A stretch of 34,033 nt of DNA from Omnitrophica WOR_2 bacterium RIFCSPHIGHO2_02_FULL_67_20 (lineage in GTDB: Bacteria > Omnitrophota > Gorgyraeia > Aquiviventales > Aquiviventaceae), in contig MHGT01000019.1 in NCBI GenBank assembly GCA_001805695.1, positions 45,438 through 79,470 of the forward strand. Reading direction: 5' to 3'. Under the pieces are notes generated by a model, which saw nothing but the letters and a program-made list of their open reading frames with translations, ran no database searches and had not been told where the DNA came from. Shown one piece after another: positions 1 through 6,777 of the stretch (its first letter is position 1; the number at the start of each line of letters is the position of its first letter). Made by a program: the position numbers and the translations under genes.

Positions 1-251
1 GTCCACGCGCCAATCGACTGGATGGCGAGGTCCGCCAGGCCCCATTCCGGCCGGTTCTCGCAGAGAAGCAGCACCCGGTCACCCGGGTTGACTTGTTGAG
101 ACAGGAGAAAGAGACTGAGGGCGAGGACGTCGTCGGCCGCCTGCTCCCACGTCACCAGTTGGTAGGTCCCGTGGCGCTTGACCAGGAAGAGCGGGCGCTG
201 CTTGAAGGCGGCGGCCTGCCGGGCGAACAGCTCAGGAATCGTCTCATCCAT
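1..251 (-). CDS. Long-chain acyl-CoA synthetase, N-terminal part (cut by window edge)
   Basis: Only the first 83 codons are in the window; the gene runs off the left edge. The ATG at 251-249 opens MDETIPELFARQAA, and later residues include LVTWEQAADDVLALSLFLL and NPGDRVLLLCENRPEWGLAD. The GDRVLLLCENRPEW stretch is typical of the N-terminus of AMP-forming acyl-CoA synthetases, which activate fatty acids to acyl-CoA by way of an acyl-AMP. The AMP-binding core lies outside the window, so chain-length preference cannot be judged. It is the last gene of a beta-oxidation cluster read leftwards, which fits fatty-acid activation (FadD-like). It is separated from the acyl-CoA dehydrogenase gene by a repeat-bearing gap. 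Confidence 0.8.
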   Translation of the reverse strand, partial: MDETIPELFARQAAAFKQRPLFLVKRHGTYQLVTWEQAADDVLALSLFLLSQQVNPGDRVLLLCENRPEWGLADLAIQSIGAW

Positions 252-389
252 AGAGAGTAGTAACCAGGCTGATTACGCCGATTCGCCGTAAATCCGCAAG
301 CCTTAGAGCTGATTTCGCAGATAGAACGCCTTATCTGCGAAATCCGCCTTGAGGGGTGGTTCTTCTCCGCGAATCTGCGAAATCATTCT
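252..389. repeat. Intergenic palindromic repeat, TTTCGCAGAT family
   Basis: This gap between the acyl-CoA dehydrogenase stop and the acyl-CoA synthetase start holds a perfect 13-bp inverted repeat, GATTTCGCAGATA at 311-323 and its complement at 332-344, with an 8-base loop. Further copies of the same word occur at 271-280 (GATTACGCCG) and 369-385 (GCGAATCTGCGAAATC). On the transcribed strand the left end reads ATGATTTCGCAGATT, as in the gap at 16525-16626, so the two are one family. No promoter or T-tract terminator is obvious. Confidence 0.75.
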
Positions 390-2255
390 TCACAGGATGC
401 CGTCTTCCAGCCACGCGAACCGCCCGGCAAGGACGTCCTGGGACACCCCGAGGGCCGGGCGGTCTTCATTCTGATGCAGGGCGCGCATCGCGTGGGTGAC
501 GCGGCGGCGCGCCAGGCGGCAGAAGAGGTCGGCCAGCTCCACCGGGCTCTGCTCGGAGGGCTGCAGCCGGACCATCGCCTGCGCCTTGGAGCAGGCCGCG
601 GCCATGGCGAAGAGGTCGGCGCCCACGTCCACCAGGCGGCCGAGGAGCTGTTGGCGGTAGGCCAGGCGGGTCTGATGGCGCACAGCGCCGTGAAAGAGCG
701 CGCGGGCCAAGCGGTGGCTGGCGCGTTCCACGAACCGCAGGTGCCCGGAGAGGCGCGGCCCGAGGGCGGTGTAGCCCGGCCTTCCCAACGCCGCCAGCCA
801 CTGCCGGGGGTACCACAGCGCGTAGAAGCCGAAGGCGGAGAGCGCCGCGCGCGCCTTGGCGGCCGGCGGCTCGGCGGGGTTCAGCAGCCTGCTGACGATG
901 CGCATGTGGGCGTCGAGTGATTCCCGCGCGATGAAGAGCCGCATGATCTGGCTGGTGCCCTCGATGATGAGGTTGATGCGGGAATCGCGCATGATGCGCT
1001 CGACCGGCAGCGCCGGCTCCCCGCGGGCCCGCAGCGACCGGGCGGTCTCGTAGCCGCGCCCGCCCCGGATCTGCACCGTGTCGTCCACGATCCGCCAGCA
1101 CGCCTCCGAGCAGAAGAGCTTGGCCGTCGCGGCCTCCAGGCGGATGTCGGCCGTCTTGCGGTCCACGAGCGCTGCGGTGAGCCACACCATGGCGTCCATC
1201 GCGAACGTCGTGGCCGCCATCTCGCCGATCTTCACGGCAATCGCCTCGTGCTTGCCCACCGGAGCGCCCCACTGCTTGCGCTCCTTCGCCCACTGACGGG
1301 TGATCTGCAGGCACCGCTTGGCGGTGCCGACGCAGCCCGCCGGAATCGCGAGGCGCCCCGCGTTGAGCGTGATGAGGGAGAGCTTGAGCCCGAGGCCCGG
1401 CCCCCAGAGGATGTTGGTCTTCGGCACCCGGAGGTTGGTGAACCGCAGCACGCCGTTCTGGATGCCCTTCAGCCCCATGAAATCGCACCGGTGCACGACT
1501 TCGAAGCCGGGCATGGACTTCTCCACGAGGAAGGCGGTGATCTGCTTGCGCTCCCGGCCGCCCACGGCGACCGACGGGGTCCGCGCCATCACGACCACGA
1601 CGTCGGCCACCGGCCCGTTCGTGCACCAGAGCTTCTCGCCGTTGAGCACGTAGTGCTCGCCCCCCTCGACCGGGGTGGCCGTCGTGAGCATGTTGGCCGG
1701 GTCGGAGCCGGCGCCGGGCTCGGTCAGGGCGAACGCGGAGACGGTGCCGGCGGCCAGGCGCGGGAGATAGCGGCGTTTCTGCTCGTCGGTGCCGAAGAGC
1801 ATGAGCGGCTGGGGCGCGCCGATGCTCTGGTGGGCGCTGAGCCACACCGTCGTGGAGCCGCAGTAGCTGCCGAGGAGCGCGATGACCCGGTTGTAGTTGG
1901 TCAGGGAGAGCCCCAGGCCGCCGTACTCCCTGGGGATCTTCATCCCGAAGCAGCCCAGGTGCGCCAGCCCCTGGAGGACGGAGGCCGGCATCTCCCCGGT
2001 CCGGTCGATCTCATCCGGGTCCACGTGCTCTTTCAGGAAGGGTTCGAGCTTCGCGAGGAACTCGTCGCCAACCGTTCGGTCCGCTTCAGGCTGCTCCGGA
2101 TACGGGAAGATGAGGTCGGTCCGCAGCCGGCCCATGAAGAGCTCCGCGATGAAGCTCGGATGGCTCCACTCGGCTTCCCGCGCGGCTTCGGTGACCTCCA
2201 GCGCCTCGGGCGAGCCAGTGCCGAGCATCGCGTGCGGGCCTGCGGGCGGGTTCAT
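390..2255 (-). CDS. Acyl-CoA dehydrogenase (long form, 621 aa)
   Basis: FAD-dependent oxidation of acyl-CoA to trans-2-enoyl-CoA, the first oxidative step of beta-oxidation. The FAD/substrate signature FALTEPGAGSD is at about residues 175-185. ERKQWGAPVGKHEAIAVKIG follows near 325-344, and the catalytic glutamate is expected at E432 in IIEGTSQIMRLF. Ordinary short- and medium-chain enzymes are about 380-400 aa. Here about 170 residues follow the catalytic domain, as in VLCAD-like long-chain enzymes, so long-chain substrates are likely but unproven. The start ATG overlaps the stop of the upstream 2-hydroxyacid dehydrogenase gene as ATGA, which supports this start and translational coupling. 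An electron-transfer flavoprotein partner is not in the window. Confidence 0.93.
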   Translation of the reverse strand: MNPPAGPHAMLGTGSPEALEVTEAAREAEWSHPSFIAELFMGRLRTDLIFPYPEQPEADRTVGDEFLAKLEPFLKEHVDPDEIDRTGEMPASVLQGLAHLGCFGMKIPREYGGLGLSLTNYNRVIALLGSYCGSTTVWLSAHQSIGAPQPLMLFGTDEQKRRYLPRLAAGTVSAFALTEPGAGSDPANMLTTATPVEGGEHYVLNGEKLWCTNGPVADVVVVMARTPSVAVGGRERKQITAFLVEKSMPGFEVVHRCDFMGLKGIQNGVLRFTNLRVPKTNILWGPGLGLKLSLITLNAGRLAIPAGCVGTAKRCLQITRQWAKERKQWGAPVGKHEAIAVKIGEMAATTFAMDAMVWLTAALVDRKTADIRLEAATAKLFCSEACWRIVDDTVQIRGGRGYETARSLRARGEPALPVERIMRDSRINLIIEGTSQIMRLFIARESLDAHMRIVSRLLNPAEPPAAKARAALSAFGFYALWYPRQWLAALGRPGYTALGPRLSGHLRFVERASHRLARALFHGAVRHQTRLAYRQQLLGRLVDVGADLFAMAAACSKAQAMVRLQPSEQSPVELADLFCRLARRRVTHAMRALHQNEDRPALGVSQDVLAGRFAWLEDGIL

Positions 2256-3262
2256 GTGCCTGACACGAGGTTGACGGGTGCGCCGCCGAGGAAGCCGGCG
2301 ATGTTGGTGACCGTCGTATCGAGAATGCGCTGGAGCGCCTCTTTGCTGTCGAAGGCGATGTGCGGCGTGATGACGACGTTCTCCCGATGGAGCAGGATGT
2401 GGTTCTTCAAGGCCGTCGCGAGCTTCTCCTTCGGGAAGTCATGTGAGAGCAGTTGGCGCTCCTCCTTGACCAGCTCCTCCCCTTCCAGCACATCGAGCCC
2501 TGCCCCACCCACAATCCCCTGGTCAAGCGCCCACACGAGCGCATCGGTCTCCACGATGCCGCCACGCGCCGTATTGATGAGGAGTGAGCCGCGCTTCATG
2601 AGCCGGAACATCCGCCGGTTCATGAGATGGTGCGTGGCCGGCATATAGGGCACGTGGAGGCTCACGATGTCCGACCGGCGCAGGAGCGTGTCCAGCGGGA
2701 CGTACTGGTAGTCCAGCACCTCGCTCAGGAACAGGTTCTGGCGCGCGTCGTGGACGAGCACCTCCATGCCGAACCCCTTCGCCATCTTGATGACGTGCAG
2801 GCCGATATGCCCGCCGCCCACGACGCCGAGCGTTTTGCCTTTCAGGTCGAACCCCTGCAGCCCCTCGAGCGAAAAGTCGCCCTTGATCGTCTTCACGTAG
2901 GCCTTGTGGATGTTGCGCGAGAGGGCGAGGATGAGTGCGAAGGTGTGCTCGGCCACCGTGTTCTCCCCGTACGAGGGGACGTTGGAGACGACGATGCGGC
3001 GGGAGCGGCAGGCCGCGAGGTTGATGTGGTCGAACCCGGTTGAGCGCGTCGCGATGAACGTGAGGCGGGGCAGCCGGCGGAGCACCGCCGAGGTCAGCGT
3101 GGAGTAGATGAAGACCGAGAGGACCGCCGCACCATCGGCCAGCCGGCGCGTCGCCTCGGTGAGCGGCTCCGCCAGGAATCGGACCTGGAGCTTGCTCTTC
3201 GCCAGCGCCCGGGTCAGATACCGGCGCTCCCAGGGCGCCGTTTCAAAGAAAACTGCTTTCAT
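2252..3262 (-). CDS. D-isomer-specific 2-hydroxyacid dehydrogenase (D-lactate dehydrogenase-like)
   Basis: NAD-dependent interconversion of a 2-oxoacid and a D-2-hydroxyacid; 336 aa, the usual length. The Rossmann motif VVGGGHIG is at about 147-154. The catalytic triad is visible as R233 in NTARGGIV, E260 in GLDVLEGE and H301 in VITPHIAF. The long C-terminal loop with SHDFPKEKL resembles D-lactate dehydrogenases (LdhA) more than phosphoglycerate dehydrogenase; the substrate is inferred, not shown. I chose the ATG at 3262 over a TTG one codon upstream. The gene sits inside a beta-oxidation cluster, and its stop overlaps the acyl-CoA dehydrogenase start (ATGA). The 83-base gap upstream is an inverted repeat that may have separated it from the hydratase gene. 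Confidence 0.88.
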   Translation of the reverse strand: MKAVFFETAPWERRYLTRALAKSKLQVRFLAEPLTEATRRLADGAAVLSVFIYSTLTSAVLRRLPRLTFIATRSTGFDHINLAACRSRRIVVSNVPSYGENTVAEHTFALILALSRNIHKAYVKTIKGDFSLEGLQGFDLKGKTLGVVGGGHIGLHVIKMAKGFGMEVLVHDARQNLFLSEVLDYQYVPLDTLLRRSDIVSLHVPYMPATHHLMNRRMFRLMKRGSLLINTARGGIVETDALVWALDQGIVGGAGLDVLEGEELVKEERQLLSHDFPKEKLATALKNHILLHRENVVITPHIAFDSKEALQRILDTTVTNIAGFLGGAPVNLVSGT

Positions 3263-3345
3263 CAAATTTCGGATTTGCGATTTCGGATTTCGGACCGGCG
3301 GCGTTTACTTCCGAAATCCGCAATCCGAAATCCGCAATCTGCCTG
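3263..3345. repeat. Intergenic inverted tandem repeat, GGATTTCGGATTGC unit
   Basis: The whole gap between the enoyl-CoA hydratase stop and the dehydrogenase start is an inverted repeat. One arm has GATTGCGGATTTCGG twice in tandem; the other has CCGAAATCCGAAATCGCAAATCC. On the transcribed strand it is bounded by CGATGACAGG on the left and TTGATGAAAG on the right. Removing the spacer and one ATGA would leave CGATGAAAG, in which the hydratase stop TGA overlaps the dehydrogenase ATG. The left end (ACAGGC, then ATT and GGATTT words) resembles the repeat at 25366-25477, suggesting a shared family. Confidence 0.75.
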
Positions 3346-4137
3346 TCATCGATCCTTGAATTGCGGCTGGCGTTTCTCGAGGAAGGCCGACACGCCCTCG
3401 CGGCAGTCCTCGGTCGCGGCGATGCGCCCGAAAGCGTCGGCCTCGCGGGCCAGCCCCTGCTCCAGCGGCAGATGCAATCCTTCTTCGATGGCCCGCAGCG
3501 ATTCGCGGATGGCCACGCTACCCTTTGCGGCGATCTTCCGCGCCAGGTTCTTCGCCGCCTTGAGCACCTGATCCTGCGGCACCACCTGGTTGACGAGGCC
3601 CAGCCTGAGCGCTTCCTGCGCCGTGACCATATCGCCCGTCAGGATCCATTCGATGGCTTTGGCCCGGCCGATGAGGCGAGGCAGCCGCTGGGTGCCGCCC
3701 CAGCCGGGGATGATGCCGAGGTTGATCTCCGGCTGGCCGAACCGGGCCCGGTCGCCGCTGATGCGCAGGTGGCAGGCCATGGCCAGCTCGCACCCGCCGC
3801 CGAGGCAGACGCCGTTGATGGCGGCGATGACCGGCTTGGACAGGCGTTGGATCTTCAGGAACACCGACTGGCCCAGCGCCGCCATCTCCTTGGCCGCCTC
3901 GACGGAGCCGAGCTGGGAGACTTCTTTGACGTCCGCGCCGGCGACGAAGGCGAGCGACCCGCCGCCGGTGATGACCACGACTTTCGCGGCCGGATCGCCG
4001 GCGATGGCGTCGAGTGCGCGGTCCAGCTCCTGCAGCGTCTGCCGGTTGAGCGCGTTGACCGGCCGGTGGTCGATCGTCACGACCGCCACGCGGTCCTCCA
4101 CGGCCACTTTCACGTTCTCTCCCGACGCAACAGCCAT
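3346..4137 (-). CDS. Enoyl-CoA hydratase/isomerase family protein
   Basis: Hydration of trans-2-enoyl-CoA to 3-hydroxyacyl-CoA, the second step of beta-oxidation; 263 aa, normal for a single-domain crotonase. The oxyanion-hole stretch is LAFVAGADVKE (about 62-72). The two catalytic glutamates are expected at E117 in LGGGCELAMA and E137 in FGQPEINLGIIPG. I chose the ATG at 4137 because AAGGAG lies just upstream with suitable spacing; an in-frame ATG seven codons earlier has no better site. Neighbours are 3-hydroxyacyl-CoA dehydrogenase upstream and the 2-hydroxyacid dehydrogenase downstream, all on the minus strand. Both flanking gaps are repeat spacers. Confidence 0.92.
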   Translation of the reverse strand: MAVASGENVKVAVEDRVAVVTIDHRPVNALNRQTLQELDRALDAIAGDPAAKVVVITGGGSLAFVAGADVKEVSQLGSVEAAKEMAALGQSVFLKIQRLSKPVIAAINGVCLGGGCELAMACHLRISGDRARFGQPEINLGIIPGWGGTQRLPRLIGRAKAIEWILTGDMVTAQEALRLGLVNQVVPQDQVLKAAKNLARKIAAKGSVAIRESLRAIEEGLHLPLEQGLAREADAFGRIAATEDCREGVSAFLEKRQPQFKDR

Positions 4138-4158
4138 GTGATCTCCTTGGGAACTCAT

Positions 4159-4239
4159 GGGGCAACCAGTAACTGGTAACCAGTAACCGGTAACCAGTAA
4201 CCAGCACCCCTGTCCCGGTAACCGGTGACTGGTTTCTGG
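4159..4239. repeat. Intergenic tandem/inverted repeat, GTAACCAG unit
   Basis: An 8-base word, GTAACCAG or its variants GTAACTGG and GTAACCGG, is repeated about six times at 4161-4203 and in inverted, more degenerate form at 4216-4242. The two runs can fold into one long imperfect hairpin. On the transcribed strand the first unit supplies the TAA stop of the 3-hydroxyacyl-CoA dehydrogenase gene. Unlike other spacers here, no ATGA is found at the left border. Confidence 0.75.
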
Positions 4240-5460
4240 TTACTCGGCATAGTCAAAGAAACCCCTCTTCGCCTTCTTCCCAAGATGCCCCGCCGCCACC
4301 TTCCGCTTCAGGAGCGGCGAGGGCCAGAACCGCTCGCCATGCTCCTTGGTCAGCTGCTCAAGCTCCTTGAGTACGACGTCCAAGCCCACCTCGTCGGCGT
4401 AGTGGAGGATGCCGCCCTTCGACTGGGGGAAGCCTAGCCCCGCGATGATGGAGAGGTCCGCGTCGGCGGCGGTGCAGACGTGCTCCTCGAGGCACCGGAT
4501 CGTTTCGTTGATCATCGGCAGGACGAGCCGGTGGATGGAGAACGCCGTCGGCTTGCGCGAGCGGCACAGCTCCGTGATGATCCGCTCCAGGTCTGGGTCC
4601 GGCTGTCCCGCCCGGTCGCCGTAGAGGTAGAAGCCCGCACCCGACTTCGTCCCATAGCGCTTGAGGGCGTAGAGCCGTTCCCAGATGGCGGCCGGTGCTA
4701 CCCGCGAGCCGTACGCGTCGAGCAGAACGTTGACCACCTCGCGGCAGACGTCGAAGCCGAGGTTGTCCACGAGCGTGAAGGGGCCCATCGGGAAGCCGAA
4801 CTGGACCGCCGCCTCGTCGATCTCGCGGGCCGAGGAGGCGCCCTCCTGCACGCAGTAGGCCGCCTCGTTCAGGTACGGCATGAGGATGCGGTTGACGAGA
4901 AACCCCGCACACTCGTTGACGCGGACCGGCAGCTTGCGCAGGCTTTCGGCGAAGGCGGTGATGTCGCCGGTCGTCTCCTCGGAGGTGTCGAGGCCGGGGA
5001 TCACCTCGACGAGCTTCATGATGTGGGCCGGGTAAAAGAAGTGCATCCCGATGACCTTGTGCGGCCGCGTGGTCGCCTGTCCCAGCGCGGAGATGGAGAG
5101 CGAGGAGGTGTTCGAGGCGAGGATGGCCGTTTCGGGCGTGAGGCGGTCGAGCTCCGCGAAGATCTGCCGCTTGAGGTCCAGTTTCTCCGGCACCGCCTCG
5201 ATGACGAGGTCCGCCTCCCGAAAGCCGTCAAACGTGGTCACCCCGGTGACGAGCGTGAGCTTCTTTTCCAGCTCGTCCTGGGTCATCTTACCGCGGTCCA
5301 CCCGGCGCTGGTAGATCTTCCGGATGACCTCGAGGCCCTTGTCCACGCGGCCCTGGTCCACGTCCTTGAGGAGGACCGGCACGCCGCTGAAGCTAATCGC
5401 CTGGGCAATCTCCGCCCCCATGGCGCCCGCGCCGATCACTGCAGTCTTATAAATATACAT
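4240..5460 (-). CDS. 3-hydroxyacyl-CoA dehydrogenase (two C-terminal domains)
   Basis: NAD-dependent oxidation of 3-hydroxyacyl-CoA to 3-oxoacyl-CoA. The Rossmann motif IGAGAMGAEIAQ begins at residue 9. The catalytic His-Glu pair is expected at H140 in GMHFFYPAHIMKLVE and E152 in the same motif. At 406 aa it is longer than the single-domain HBD type (about 280 aa): a second 3HCDH C-terminal domain follows the first, with MINETIRCLEE and GLGFPQSKGGILHYADEVG near the end, as in FadJ/FadB-type halves. Substrate length is unknown. It lies between the thiolase and hydratase genes in the order expected for one beta-oxidation unit, with repeat-filled gaps on both sides. Confidence 0.92.
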   Translation of the reverse strand: MYIYKTAVIGAGAMGAEIAQAISFSGVPVLLKDVDQGRVDKGLEVIRKIYQRRVDRGKMTQDELEKKLTLVTGVTTFDGFREADLVIEAVPEKLDLKRQIFAELDRLTPETAILASNTSSLSISALGQATTRPHKVIGMHFFYPAHIMKLVEVIPGLDTSEETTGDITAFAESLRKLPVRVNECAGFLVNRILMPYLNEAAYCVQEGASSAREIDEAAVQFGFPMGPFTLVDNLGFDVCREVVNVLLDAYGSRVAPAAIWERLYALKRYGTKSGAGFYLYGDRAGQPDPDLERIITELCRSRKPTAFSIHRLVLPMINETIRCLEEHVCTAADADLSIIAGLGFPQSKGGILHYADEVGLDVVLKELEQLTKEHGERFWPSPLLKRKVAAGHLGKKAKRGFFDYAE

Positions 5461-5550
5461 AGCTTCAGTCCGTAGTCCGTAGTCGATAGTCCGTGGACGG
5501 GCCAGCTGACGCGCTATGGACTACGGACTGCGGACTATGGACTCTCGACA
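5461..5550. repeat. Intergenic tandem/inverted repeat, AGTCCGTAGTCC unit
   Basis: One arm at 5467-5493 repeats AGTCCGT; the other at 5514-5543 carries the complement GGACTACGGACT. Together they would form a hairpin of nearly 30 bp around a short loop. The element fills the whole gap between the thiolase stop and the dehydrogenase start. The left border on the transcribed strand is GTATGATG, so the thiolase stop also carries an ATG; the right border is CTATGTAT. Confidence 0.75.
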
Positions 5551-6744
5551 TCATACTTTTTCGAACACAATCGCCGCCCCCTGCCCGCCGCCGATGCAGG
5601 CGGTGGCGACTCCGATCGACACGTTGCGGCGCTTCATCTCATGGAGGAGGGTGACGACCAGGCGCGTCCCGGTGGCACCGACCGGATGGCCGAGCGCAAT
5701 GGCGCCGCCGTTCACGTTCGTGGTCTCACGGTTGAATCCCATGGCCTTCTCGCAGGCGAGGAACGTCGCGGCGAAGGCCTCGTTGAGCTCCATGAGCTGA
5801 ACGTCCTTCATCGTCAGTCCGGCCCGCTTCAGCGCCGCGGGCACCGCAAGCGCGGGCCCGAGCCCCATCCGCTCAGGCTCCAGCCCGGCGAAGGCGTAGC
5901 TCCGGACGCGGGCCAGCGGGGTGTAGCCCAGCGCCTTCGCCTTGGCGGCCGTCATCAGCAGGACCATGGCGGCCCCGTCGGCGTTGAAGCAGGCGTTGCC
6001 CGACGTCACGCTGCCCTGCTCCTTGAAGATCGCCGGGTACTGGCCGAGGAGCGGCTCGCTTAAGGCCGGGTTGATGCCTTCGTCCTGCGTGAACGGCTCC
6101 GGCGGCAGGTCGCGGCCCATCGAGCGCTTCGGCACCAGGACCGTCACCAGCTCGTCCTTGAACCGGTTCTCCCGGGTCGCGCGGAACGCGCGCTGGTGCG
6201 AGAGCAGCGCGAACCGGTCCTGGTCGGCGCGGCTGATGGAAAACTCCGCCACGAGGTTCTCGGCGGTCTGCCCCATGATCTGGCCGCACACGGGGTCGGT
6301 CAGCCCTTCCCAGATCGTGTCGATCATCTCCGCGTGGCGCAACCGCTTGCCCCACCGCATGTCGCGGCTGACATACGGGGCCGCACTCATGCACTCCGCG
6401 CCGCCGGCGATCTGGACGTCCCGGTCGCCGCAGAGGATATTCTGGCAGGCGCTGACGATCGCCTGCAGGCCGGAGGCGCAGTTGCGCTGGACGGTGAAGG
6501 CGGGCGTTTCGTTCGGGACGCCGGCTCGCAGGGCAATCACGCGGGCGATGTTCGGCGCGTCCGAGCCCTGGCCGACGCAGCCGACGATGACCTCGTCGAC
6601 CTCCGCCGGCTTGAGGTTCGTGCGCTTCAGGAGCTCCCGCACCACCGCCTCGCCGAGGAACTGGGCGGTAAGCTGTTTGAGCGCGCCGCCGAACACCCCC
6701 TGCGGCGTGCGGAACCCGGCCACAATCACCACATCCTGCGCCAT
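5551..6744 (-). CDS. Acetyl-CoA acetyltransferase / 3-ketoacyl-CoA thiolase
   Basis: Thiolytic cleavage of 3-oxoacyl-CoA to acetyl-CoA and shortened acyl-CoA, or the reverse condensation; 397 aa, the normal length. The nucleophilic cysteine is C89 in QRNCASGLQAI, the active-site histidine is H353 in GHPVGATGTR, and the second cysteine is C383 in ATACIGGGQGAA. I chose the ATG at 6744, preceded by GAGG; a GTG five codons upstream is possible. It is the most upstream gene of the beta-oxidation cluster and follows the patatin-fusion gene by 33 bases. Degradative (FadA) and biosynthetic (PhbA/AtoB) types cannot be separated by eye; the neighbours favour beta-oxidation. Confidence 0.93.
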   Translation of the reverse strand: MAQDVVIVAGFRTPQGVFGGALKQLTAQFLGEAVVRELLKRTNLKPAEVDEVIVGCVGQGSDAPNIARVIALRAGVPNETPAFTVQRNCASGLQAIVSACQNILCGDRDVQIAGGAECMSAAPYVSRDMRWGKRLRHAEMIDTIWEGLTDPVCGQIMGQTAENLVAEFSISRADQDRFALLSHQRAFRATRENRFKDELVTVLVPKRSMGRDLPPEPFTQDEGINPALSEPLLGQYPAIFKEQGSVTSGNACFNADGAAMVLLMTAAKAKALGYTPLARVRSYAFAGLEPERMGLGPALAVPAALKRAGLTMKDVQLMELNEAFAATFLACEKAMGFNRETTNVNGGAIALGHPVGATGTRLVVTLLHEMKRRNVSIGVATACIGGGQGAAIVFEKV

Positions 6745-6777
6745 GTACACGAGCCTCACAGAGACAAGAGCATCATC

